The notes below the pieces were generated by a model, which was not told the origin of the DNA, made no database searches, and saw nothing but the letters and a program-made list of their open reading frames with translations. The position numbers and the translations under genes were made by a program. This document shows, one piece after another, positions 1 through 6,335 of a stretch of DNA of 9,899 bases; the first letter of the stretch is position 1; each line of letters opens with the position of its first letter. The stretch lies in contig CALMWD010000481.1 of NCBI GenBank assembly GCA_937873105.1, forward strand, positions 1 through 9,899, read 5' to 3'. The stretch comes from an uncultured Rhodanobacteraceae bacterium (GTDB lineage Bacteria > Pseudomonadota > Gammaproteobacteria > Xanthomonadales > Ahniellaceae).

Positions 1-56
1 CCGGCTACAACACCCCGGGACGCGGCGCTTACCTGACCCTGGCCTACGCGGAGTAA
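1..56 (+). CDS. C-terminal end of a probable TonB-dependent outer-membrane receptor (partial)
   Basis: Only the last 17 codons and the TAA stop (54-56) are present, read in the frame whose first full codon begins at base 3. The tail reads GYNTPGRGAYLTLAYAE. The pattern of a GYxTPGR turn followed by a strand of alternating hydrophobic residues resembles the final beta-strand of TonB-dependent receptors, and the GY-x-T-x-GR element recalls the vitamin B12 receptor BtuB. Outer-membrane barrels usually end in an aromatic residue, whereas this one ends in Y-A-E, which is slightly atypical. The reading frame and stop are directly visible. The family call rests on this short tail alone and is an inference; the BtuB subtype is weaker still. 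A hairpin that could end its transcript follows 13 nt after the stop. Confidence 0.5.
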   Translation, partial: GYNTPGRGAYLTLAYAE

Positions 57-69
57 GCTCTTGCTCGCT

Positions 70-89
70 CCAGCGGAAAAGTCCGCTGG
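70..89 (+). terminator. Hairpin, probable transcription terminator of the upstream receptor gene
   Basis: A perfect 8-bp inverted repeat, CCAGCGGA (70-77) and TCCGCTGG (82-89), encloses a 4-nt loop AAAG. It begins 13 nt after the receptor stop codon. The stem is GC-rich, but the following bases (cgaacttcttg) are only partly T-rich, so intrinsic termination may be weak or Rho-assisted. Its position also argues that the next coding sequence does not begin at the TTG at 61, because that start would put the hairpin inside the gene. Confidence 0.6.
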
Positions 90-102
90 CGAACTTCTTG
101 CA

Positions 103-118
103 TGTGATCTGCGTCACA
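103..118. promoter_or_regulatory. CRP/Clp-type binding site (TGTGA-N6-TCACA)
   Basis: TGTGATCTGCGTCACA matches the CRP-family half-sites TGTGA and TCACA exactly, with the canonical 6-bp spacer. It is the consensus recognised by CRP and by Clp, the Xanthomonadaceae homologue. It lies 48 bp before the preferred DUF1631 start at 166. A possible -10 element CACAAT (126-131) lies 7 bp downstream; if that is used, transcription would begin near 138 and the site would be centred near -27, overlapping the -35 region, which fits repression better than activation. If the true start is nearer 152, the site would sit at the class II activator position. The sequence match is direct; the regulator and the sign of regulation are inferred. 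Confidence 0.6.
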
Positions 119-165
119 CTTCGCCCACAATGTTTCGGACACGGCCCAATTCGGAGACAGGTCCA

Positions 166-2733
166 ATGGAAGCACCCAGCGCCGGACGCGTCCGAACGGA
201 CAGCAAGCAAGAGGTACTGGCGACCCTGAGGTCGCGATCGTTTCCCGCTCGGGTACGAGCCATCCTCGATACGCTGCTCGGTCAACTAGCGCCCTTCCTG
301 GAACACGGCATGCTCGACGCGCTCGACGCGCTGGAACAGCAGTTGTTCAGGCGTGCGGAACAGGCGCGCAATAACGACGAGCAACAGCGTTGCTTCGAGT
401 CGCTCCGGGAAGTCAGGCGAGCCCGTGCCGACTTGGCACCGGCCTTGATCGCGCTGTTCGAGTCCTCACTGGCCAATCTGCACGAACCGCGCAAGGCATC
501 CGCTCCGTCCCAAATCACCCGAGGCGTGCGCAACGAGCTCGCCTTGGTGGACACGTCCGACCTCGAACAAACGCTGGCGCTTCTGGAGGCGGCAAACCGC
601 GCGGAGGTGCGCTCCAGCCAGCCGCTGTTCGCGCTGGGCATGCGCTTCGCCACGCTGGCGGAAGCTCCGCTGTTCGAACCCGATGACCTGCCCATTGGGC
701 CGCGACGGATCAGCGAGTGCGTGCGGGATGCGGGCGAACTGCTCAATCTGCCAGTGGATCATCGAGTGCTGTTCTACCGGTGCATCGAACAGACGCTTTT
801 CATGCACATGGATCACTGGATCGACGACGCCAACCGCATCCTTGCCGAAAGCCGGGTGCTGCCCGGACTGTTCGTACACGGCGCGCGCAGTCGTCGCGGC
901 GAATCAGGCGCGCATCAAGGCCCCTCGCGCGACTCCGCGCCCAAGACCCAGGCAGCTCCTGCGGGGTCCGTCTCCGAACCAATCGCCCATCCATCCGCTC
1001 CAGCAAGACATCTGGACGACACCACCGCGGCGGCGACCGATGCGGATGGCTCGTCAAGCGAGGCCATCGCACGCTTCCAGCAGCGATCGCAGCAGACGCG
1101 TTTCGGACTGACCACGCCCGCCGCCACCACGGTCGCCGAGGCCGAAACCGGCGACAGCGGACGGTTTGGCGGCTTCGCCAGGCCCATGGTCGGTTGGCCG
1201 GGCGTGCCTGCCGCGAAGCCGCTGCAGCCAGTGGCGCCGGTCAACGATGCCCATGACCGACAGATGTTCGACACCATGCGCGAACTCTTGTCGGGGCGTC
1301 GGCAAGCGCTTGGCCTGGGAGCTGCGCCGCCACCAGACCCTGCGGCATTCCCGGCCCGCAGCGACGACGTGCAGTCGGTGCTGGGAATGCTGCAGCAGCG
1401 GCCGGCCACACCGCTGCCGATCGGTGGCAAGCTGTCGCCGAGGTCGATTCAGCACGTCAAGCAGGACGTGCTCAACCACCTGCGCCAGATCACGCCGGAA
1501 GGCAAGATTCCTCGTCTCCACGAGGAAGACGCGGATACCATCGATCTCGTCGGCCTGTTGTTCGAGAATTTGGCCAAACACGGTGCGCCGAATCCGGCCG
1601 TGTCGCAGTTGATGACCAAACTGCAGATCCCGCTGCTCCGCGTCGCATTGCGCGACAAGAGCTTTTTCAGTCATAGAACCCATCCGGCGCGACAACTCCT
1701 GAATGCGGTCGCCGAGAGCGGGTTGTACTGGCTGGACGAAGGTGAGGACGACCGCCAACTCGTCGAAAAGATGCAAAGTTCCGTCGACCGGGTCCTGTCG
1801 GAGTTCCAAGACGACCCGGCGGTATTCGAACAGGTTCTGAGCGACTTGTCGCGACACCTTCAGACCCAGGCCAAGAAGTCCGAAGTCTCGGAGCGCCGGC
1901 ATGTCGATGCGGCGCGTGGGCGCGAAAAACTGGAGTCGGCTCGCCACACGGCCACGACGGCCATCGCTACCCGGATCGGCAGCGAGAAACCCAGGGCGCT
2001 GATCCGCACGCTGCTTGAGCAGGCGTGGACCGATGTTCTGGCACTCACGGTGTTGCGCCAGGGCGAAGGTTCTCCGATCTATCGAGAGCGGCTCGCGTTC
2101 GTGGACGCGCTGCTGAGCTTTGGGCGCGGCGATGCGGAACGCAATACGTTGACCCAGCGCGAAGCGATGCGCGGGGCTATGGAAGCGGGGCTCAGCCAGA
2201 TCGGCTTCCACGTCGAGGACATCCAGTCCGTCGGAGATCGCCTGTTCGGCCCGCATCGGGGGGCGTCGAACGAGGCGGCCAACGACGACCCGGCGACGCT
2301 GACCGAAGTCGCGGCACGCCTGAAGGCGCATAGCCGATTCGGCGAGGACGGCGACCATCACCCCCATCATCGTGTCTCTCGGCCGCAAATCGATCCGGCT
2401 CTGAACGCCGAGGAGCAGACCCTGCTCGCGCGACTGAAAATGCTGCCGTTCGGCACCTGGTTCGAACTCTCGCCGCCCGGTCAGGCCGGTCCGCTGCGGC
2501 GCAAGCTGTCCTGGTTCAGCACCCTGACCGGCCGCTGCCTGTTCGTGAATCAGCGCGGCGCGCGCAGCCACGAGAGTTCGCTGGAGCAACTCGCCCGCGA
2601 CCTGCACCTGGGCCATGCCCGCGTCTACGAGGAACCGCACGAGAACCTCATCGACCGCGCCTGGAACGCGATCGTGCGCAAGCTGAAATCCATCGCCGGC
2701 GGCACCTCCGCCAATGCCGCCGAGGCCCACTGA
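166..2733 (+). CDS. DUF1631 family protein
   Basis: An 855-residue protein of the DUF1631 family, whose biochemical role is unknown. Recognition rests on the conserved core: A-D-T-I-D-L-V-G-L-L-F at about residues 456-466, then LQIPLLRVALRDKSFF and the SHRTHPARQLL segment near 487-512. The N-terminal 240 residues are mostly helical and charged. Residues about 241-365 are rich in Ala, Pro, Ser and Gly and look disordered. The C-terminus (about 763-798) carries a GTWFEL, RKLSW and LFVNQRG pattern typical of the end of this family and suggestive of a small beta-rich domain. ATG 166 is chosen because GGAG lies at 153-156, 9 nt upstream. An in-frame ATG at 130 lacks a Shine-Dalgarno, and a TTG at 61 would run through the terminator and the CRP/Clp site. 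The next gene starts one base after the stop, so the two are probably translationally coupled. Family call strong; function unknown. Confidence 0.88.
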   Translation: MEAPSAGRVRTDSKQEVLATLRSRSFPARVRAILDTLLGQLAPFLEHGMLDALDALEQQLFRRAEQARNNDEQQRCFESLREVRRARADLAPALIALFESSLANLHEPRKASAPSQITRGVRNELALVDTSDLEQTLALLEAANRAEVRSSQPLFALGMRFATLAEAPLFEPDDLPIGPRRISECVRDAGELLNLPVDHRVLFYRCIEQTLFMHMDHWIDDANRILAESRVLPGLFVHGARSRRGESGAHQGPSRDSAPKTQAAPAGSVSEPIAHPSAPARHLDDTTAAATDADGSSSEAIARFQQRSQQTRFGLTTPAATTVAEAETGDSGRFGGFARPMVGWPGVPAAKPLQPVAPVNDAHDRQMFDTMRELLSGRRQALGLGAAPPPDPAAFPARSDDVQSVLGMLQQRPATPLPIGGKLSPRSIQHVKQDVLNHLRQITPEGKIPRLHEEDADTIDLVGLLFENLAKHGAPNPAVSQLMTKLQIPLLRVALRDKSFFSHRTHPARQLLNAVAESGLYWLDEGEDDRQLVEKMQSSVDRVLSEFQDDPAVFEQVLSDLSRHLQTQAKKSEVSERRHVDAARGREKLESARHTATTAIATRIGSEKPRALIRTLLEQAWTDVLALTVLRQGEGSPIYRERLAFVDALLSFGRGDAERNTLTQREAMRGAMEAGLSQIGFHVEDIQSVGDRLFGPHRGASNEAANDDPATLTEVAARLKAHSRFGEDGDHHPHHRVSRPQIDPALNAEEQTLLARLKMLPFGTWFELSPPGQAGPLRRKLSWFSTLTGRCLFVNQRGARSHESSLEQLARDLHLGHARVYEEPHENLIDRAWNAIVRKLKSIAGGTSANAAEAH

Positions 2734-2734
2734 G

Positions 2735-3076
2735 ATGCGCGAACATCGACGCTCGAAACGCCGCGACCCGGAAGTCCCGGTGCAGGTCGTCAACACGATG
2801 ACCGGCGAGGCCATCGGCCAGATCGGCAACCTGTCGCCGGACGGCATGATGCTGATCGCCCATCGCGAAATCCGCCCGGACGCGATGTACCAGTTCAGCT
2901 TTCCGCTGCCGATCCAGAACCATGCCCCGATCGAGATCGAGGTCGGCATGCACGAACAATGGTCGGAGCCGGCCGGCGTGCCGGGACAATACTGGGCCGG
3001 CTTCCGCATCGTCGCGATCTCGGCCGAAGACCAGGAATTGCTGGCGGAATGGGTGGACGGCGGCGTCAACGCCTGA
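2735..3076 (+). CDS. Small PilZ-domain protein, probable c-di-GMP effector
   Basis: A single-domain PilZ protein of 113 residues, presumably cytosolic. PilZ domains bind cyclic di-GMP and change partner activity in motility, exopolysaccharide or virulence pathways. Both binding signatures are visible: overlapping RxxxR arrangements at R5-R9 and R6-R10, and the N-x-S-x-x-G motif as N32-L-S34-P-D-G37. A beta-rich remainder with W-A-G-F near the end follows. ATG 2735 follows the DUF1631 stop (2731-2733) by one base and has GAGG at 2722-2725. An in-frame ATG at 2714 inside DUF1631 is possible but would add only seven residues and is less well placed. The tight arrangement implies joint expression and a possible functional partnership with DUF1631. 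Domain identity is confident; the process controlled cannot be read from the sequence. Confidence 0.9.
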   Translation: MREHRRSKRRDPEVPVQVVNTMTGEAIGQIGNLSPDGMMLIAHREIRPDAMYQFSFPLPIQNHAPIEIEVGMHEQWSEPAGVPGQYWAGFRIVAISAEDQELLAEWVDGGVNA

Positions 3077-3101
3077 ACCCGCGCACTGTCGAGGCCGGAC
3101 G

Positions 3102-3130
3102 CGCTGCGGCAGAATCCGAACTCCGCAGCG
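3102..3130 (+). promoter_or_regulatory. Inverted repeat abutting the pepQ Shine-Dalgarno
   Basis: CGCTGCGG (3102-3109) and CCGCAGCG (3123-3130) are perfect 8-bp complements with a 13-nt loop. The second arm ends on the first G of the GGAG Shine-Dalgarno (3130-3133), 6 nt before the pepQ ATG. In RNA this could partly hide the ribosome site or act as a weak attenuator between the PilZ gene and pepQ. A weak -10-like CAGAAT (3110-3115) lies in the loop, so the region might instead hold a pepQ promoter, although no good -35 is seen. The repeat is observed; any role is inference, and GC-rich repeats of this size can arise by chance. Confidence 0.3.
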
Positions 3131-3139
3131 GAGTCCGAG

Positions 3140-4459
3140 ATGAGCGAACGCCTGGCCGAGTTGTACCCGAACCATGTCGCGACCGTGGTCGCGCGCGCGG
3201 AACGCGCGCTCGCCTTCGGCGGCTTCGAGCACCTGCTGGTCGCTTCGGGGCGCGAGCAGTTCCGCTTCCTCGACGACCGTCCGCTGCCCTTCGTCTCGCA
3301 TCCGCCGTTCAAGGCCTTCCTGCCGCTGACCCAGCAGACCGACTCCTGGATCGTGGTCACGCCCGGGCGCAAGCCGGTGCTGGTGTATTGCCAGCCCGAC
3401 GACTACTGGCACCTGCCGCCGGCGCCGCCGCACGGCTACTGGGTCGAGCACTTCGACATCCGCGTGATCCGCCAAGCCGAAGAGGCGACCCGGCACTTCC
3501 CGGCCCACGGCGACCGTCTCGCCATCATCGGCGAGCCCCACGACGCCGTTGGCGCCTACGTGCCGAACAATCCGGCGAACGTGATCTCTTCGCTGCACTA
3601 CACGCGCAGCGCCAAGACCGACTATGAACTCGCCTGCATGCGCCTGGCGCAATCGCGCGCGGTGCGCGGCCATCGCGCCGCCGAGGCCGCCTTCCGCGGC
3701 GGCGGTTCGGAACTCGAAATCCACCGCGCCTACCTCGAAGCCACCGGCCACAACGACTTCGACCTGCCCTACACCAACATCATCGGACTGAACGAACACG
3801 CGGCGGTGCTGCACTATCAGTACCAGCGCCACGATCGTCCGGGCGAACACCGCTCGTTCCTGATCGACGCCGGCGCGCAGGTGCATGGCTACGCTTCCGA
3901 CATCACCCGCACCTACGGCAACGGCGACGCCGAATTCGAAGCCCTGATCGCCGCCGTCGAGCACGTGCAGCAGCAGTTGTGCGCGAAGGTGCGCGCCGGC
4001 CAGAACTATCCGGACCTGCATCTGGAAGCGCATCGCCTGCTCGCCGGCGTGCTCGCCGCGCAGGACCTCGTGCGCATGAGCGCGGAAGCGATGGTCGCCG
4101 AAGCCGTCACGTCCACGTTCTTCCCGCACGGCCTCGGCCATCCGATCGGCCTGCAGGTGCACGACGTCGCCGGCTTCCACGCCAACGAACAGGGAGACAC
4201 GATCCCGCGCCCCGCCGGCCACCCCTACCTGCGCATGACCCGCACGCTCGAAGAAGACTTCGTCGTCACCATCGAGCCGGGGCTCTACTTCATCCCGATG
4301 CTGCTCGCGAAACTCAAGGCCGGCCCGCACGCCGCCCACGTGAACTGGTCCAAGGTCGAGCACCTCACGAAGTTCGGCGGCATCCGCATCGAAGACGAAG
4401 TCCACGCCACCGCGGGCGCCCCCGAAAATCTCACGCGGGATGCGTTCGCGGCGGCGTAG
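3140..4459 (+). CDS. pepQ: Xaa-Pro dipeptidase (prolidase), M24B family
   Basis: A 439-residue cytosolic metallopeptidase that hydrolyses dipeptides with C-terminal proline, completing peptide degradation and proline recovery; some PepQ enzymes also hydrolyse organophosphates. The five metal ligands expected for the pita-bread fold are present: D243 in LIDAGAQ, D254 in YASDITRTYG, H334 in HGLGHPIG, E379 in VTIEPGLY and E418 in GGIRIEDE. Spacing and length closely match E. coli PepQ (443 residues; ligands 246, 257, 339, 384, 423). The N-terminal 155 or so residues form the non-catalytic domain, and the insertion before GGIRIED, rich in His, Lys and Trp, is characteristic of bacterial prolidases rather than PepP. 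ATG 3140 has GGAG at 3130-3133. The gene lies 63 nt after the PilZ gene on the same strand and could be co-transcribed, but is not obviously coupled. Confidence 0.95.
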   Translation: MSERLAELYPNHVATVVARAERALAFGGFEHLLVASGREQFRFLDDRPLPFVSHPPFKAFLPLTQQTDSWIVVTPGRKPVLVYCQPDDYWHLPPAPPHGYWVEHFDIRVIRQAEEATRHFPAHGDRLAIIGEPHDAVGAYVPNNPANVISSLHYTRSAKTDYELACMRLAQSRAVRGHRAAEAAFRGGGSELEIHRAYLEATGHNDFDLPYTNIIGLNEHAAVLHYQYQRHDRPGEHRSFLIDAGAQVHGYASDITRTYGNGDAEFEALIAAVEHVQQQLCAKVRAGQNYPDLHLEAHRLLAGVLAAQDLVRMSAEAMVAEAVTSTFFPHGLGHPIGLQVHDVAGFHANEQGDTIPRPAGHPYLRMTRTLEEDFVVTIEPGLYFIPMLLAKLKAGPHAAHVNWSKVEHLTKFGGIRIEDEVHATAGAPENLTRDAFAAA

Positions 4460-4465
4460 TACTAT
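4457..4465 (+). promoter_or_regulatory. Antitoxin promoter -10 with embedded palindrome (possible operator)
   Basis: TAGTACTA (4457-4464) is a perfect 8-bp palindrome that begins on the pepQ stop codon. It overlaps a -10-like hexamer TACTAT (4460-4465) placed 6 nt before the antitoxin ATG at 4472. There is no Shine-Dalgarno before that ATG, so a leaderless transcript starting at or near the ATG is plausible. No convincing -35 is visible. Type II modules are commonly autorepressed by the antitoxin or the complex binding palindromes over the promoter, and this is the best candidate here. An 8-bp palindrome is short, so the operator role is tentative. Confidence 0.4.
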
Positions 4466-4471
4466 GTCGTC

Positions 4472-4708
4472 ATGAAATCTGCCGCCGAAGTCGAAATCGA
4501 TCTGATGAGTCTGCCTGCCGCTGATCGGGCGCGACTGGCGATGTCGGTGTGGGAAAGCCTGGAAGGCGACTCGAACTTCGCAGCCAATAGAGGATTCGAC
4601 CCGGAAGGCATTGCACTCGCGGTCGAGCGCGATGCCGAACTGGCCGCCGGCGCCGCTGAAGTGCTGACCTACGAAGAGTTCGTCCAGCGGACCGGCGGCC
4701 GCAGGTGA
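4472..4708 (+). CDS. Addiction-module antitoxin (Unstab_antitox-like)
   Basis: A 78-residue acidic protein resembling the short antitoxins of the addiction-module family PF09720. The N-terminal part carries the family pattern L-x-x-x-D/E-R-A-x-L-A followed by WESLE (about residues 14-31). The C-terminal half has the expected amphipathic helix with paired acidic residues, ERDAELAAG, then the short tail VLTYEEF (about 64-70). It should bind and neutralise the toxin encoded immediately downstream, whose GTG start overlaps its stop in a GTGA junction (4705-4708). ATG 4472 begins 12 nt after the pepQ stop and lacks a ribosome-binding site; leaderless initiation is suggested. Codon use looks looser than in pepQ, for example AGA at R40, which would fit acquisition by transfer, but this is qualitative. 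Confidence 0.8.
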   Translation: MKSAAEVEIDLMSLPAADRARLAMSVWESLEGDSNFAANRGFDPEGIALAVERDAELAAGAAEVLTYEEFVQRTGGRR

Positions 4709-4998
4709 GGATCGAGTTCCACGTTGAGTCCGCTAGGGAACTCAATGATGCGACCGGCTACTACAACGATCTTCAACCCGGCCTCGGAGATGCGCTGCAC
4801 CGCGAGGTGCTCGCGGCAATCGACCGCGTGATCGCGCATCCGCACCAGTCGGCCGTTGTCGAACGGGATATTCGGCGATGCCTCGTCCGTCGGTTCCCTT
4901 ACTCGATCCTGTTCCGCATCGTGAGCCCTAAGCTGATGCGCATCCTGGTCATTCGACACCACCGACGTCATCCGCGACTCGGCTTGACTCGCAGCTGA
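4705..4998 (+). CDS. RelE/ParE-superfamily toxin
   Basis: A 97-residue basic protein of the RelE/ParE superfamily. Diagnostic pieces are the ARELNDATGYYND helix near residues 10-22, the GLGDALHREVLAAIDRV segment at 26-42 followed by AHP, the RRCLVRRFPYSILFRI strands at 57-72, and the terminal strand RILVIRHHRRHP at 79-90. This layout is closer to ParE-like toxins than to classic RelE mRNA endonucleases. ParE proteins poison gyrase, but the target here cannot be assigned from sequence. The start is GTG 4705, overlapping the antitoxin stop by 4 nt, so translation is probably coupled. AGG arginine codons at R2 and R11 stand out from the neighbours. The gene ends only 9 nt from the stop of the convergent pepP, with no terminator between them. 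Confidence 0.85.
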   Translation: MRIEFHVESARELNDATGYYNDLQPGLGDALHREVLAAIDRVIAHPHQSAVVERDIRRCLVRRFPYSILFRIVSPKLMRILVIRHHRRHPRLGLTRS

Positions 4999-5007
4999 CC
5001 CACGATG

Positions 5008-6333
5008 TCATCGGTTGGCGAGGATTTCTTCGATCGCGTCGGGTTCTTTCGGGACGCCGTGGCTGAGCACGTCGGGGCCGGCGGCGGCGACGACGACGTC
5101 GTCCTCGATGCGGATGCCGATGCCTTTCCACTTCGCGTCGATGCCGGTTTCGTCGGGCGCGACGTAGAGGCCGGGTTCGACGGTGACGACCATGCCGGGT
5201 TCGAGGATGCGCGGCTCGTCGTCGACGCGGTAGTCGCCGACGTCGTGCACGTCGAGCCCGAGCCAGTGCCCGGTCTTGTGCATGTAGTAGCGCTTGTAGG
5301 CGCCCGACTTCAGGTTCGCGTCGAGTGATCCTTCGAGCAGGCCGAGCTTGATCAGGCCGCGCGTGAGCGTGCGCACCGCGACCTCATGCATGGCCGTGAA
5401 CGGCTGCCCCGGGCGCGCCTCGTCGATGGCGCGGTACTGCGCTTCCAGCACCAGTTCGTACAGGGCGCGCTGCGGCGCGCTGTAGCGGCCGTTGACCGGC
5501 CAGGTGCGGGTGATGTCGGAGGCGTAACACTGGAACTCGGCGCCGGCATCGACCAACAGCAGGTCGCCGTCGCGCAGCGGCGCGTTGTTGGCGCGGTAGT
5601 GCAGGATGCAGGCATTGGCGCCGCCGCCGACGATGGGTTCGTAGCTCGGCACCGCATGGTTGCTGTGGAAGGCGTGGATCAGTTCGGCGGCAATCATCGC
5701 CTCGCTGGAACCGGGCCGGGTCGCGCGCATCGCGCGCAGGTGCGCCTCGGCGGCGATCTGCGCCGACTTCGCCATCACCCGCAGTTCGGCGCGCGACTTG
5801 AACAGGCGCAGGTCGTGCAGGATGTGCGAGAGCGCGACGAATTCGTGCGGCGGACGGGCGCCCTGACGCATCTGCGCCCGCACGCGGTTGACCCAGCCGA
5901 TCAGCTTCTGGTCGAACTCGATCTCGCGGCCGAAGTGGTAGTAGACGCGCTCGCGCCCTTCGATCATGCCGGGCAGGATGTCGTCGATGTCGTCGATCGG
6001 AAACGCGTCGTCGAGGGCGAGCTGGTTGACCGCGCGTTCCGGGCCGAGGCGCGGCCCGTCCCAGCGTTCGCGCTCGGCATCGCGTTCGCGGCAGAACAGG
6101 ACGACTTCGCCGGCCTTGCGGCCCGGGATCAGGGCCAGCACCGCCTGCGGCTCGTCGAGGCCGGTCAGGTAGTGGAAGTCGCTGTCCTGCCGGTACGGAT
6201 AATGCGCGTCGTTGTTGCGGATGCGCTCGGGCGCCGCCGGCAGGATGGCGATGGCGTCGCGACCGATGATGCGCATCAGCTGGCGACGGCGGCGCTGGTA
6301 CTCGGTCGGGGCGATCAGCGGCGCGGGCGTCAT
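5008..6333 (-). CDS. pepP: Xaa-Pro aminopeptidase (aminopeptidase P), M24B family
   Basis: A 441-residue cytosolic metallopeptidase that removes an N-terminal residue preceding proline. It has exactly the length of E. coli PepP, and the ligands line up: D262 in LLVDAGAEF, D273 in YASDITRTWPV, H356 in HKTGHWLGLDVHD, E386 in VTVEPGLY and E410 in GIRIEDD. Catalytic histidines H245 (ILHYRAN) and H363 (DVHD) are also present. The N-terminal domain carries the typical YRQDSDFHYLTG element at about 47-58. ATG 6333 is chosen because the family N-terminus (EYQRRRRQLM) follows at once; longer readings run antisense-like through the upstream gene. It starts 2 nt after the ygfB-like stop (TGACCATG), indicating coupling. 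In many gammaproteobacteria ygfB-pepP is followed by ubiH; here a convergent toxin-antitoxin pair follows instead. Confidence 0.96.
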   Translation of the reverse strand: MTPAPLIAPTEYQRRRRQLMRIIGRDAIAILPAAPERIRNNDAHYPYRQDSDFHYLTGLDEPQAVLALIPGRKAGEVVLFCRERDAERERWDGPRLGPERAVNQLALDDAFPIDDIDDILPGMIEGRERVYYHFGREIEFDQKLIGWVNRVRAQMRQGARPPHEFVALSHILHDLRLFKSRAELRVMAKSAQIAAEAHLRAMRATRPGSSEAMIAAELIHAFHSNHAVPSYEPIVGGGANACILHYRANNAPLRDGDLLLVDAGAEFQCYASDITRTWPVNGRYSAPQRALYELVLEAQYRAIDEARPGQPFTAMHEVAVRTLTRGLIKLGLLEGSLDANLKSGAYKRYYMHKTGHWLGLDVHDVGDYRVDDEPRILEPGMVVTVEPGLYVAPDETGIDAKWKGIGIRIEDDVVVAAAGPDVLSHGVPKEPDAIEEILANR

Positions 6334-6335
6334 GG

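Noticed and set aside
61..165. Upstream extension of DUF1631 to TTG 61 or ATG 130
   Set aside because: The region holds a terminator hairpin, a CRP/Clp-type site and a possible -10 element, and neither start has a Shine-Dalgarno, whereas ATG 166 has GGAG 9 nt upstream.
1054..3372. A 772-codon minus-strand frame across DUF1631, PilZ and the start of pepQ
   Set aside because: It spans three recognisable genes on the other strand, and no family resemblance is seen.
2648..4405. A 585-codon minus-strand frame opposite PilZ and pepQ
   Set aside because: It is antisense to the complete catalytic core of PepQ and its composition is that of a shadow frame.
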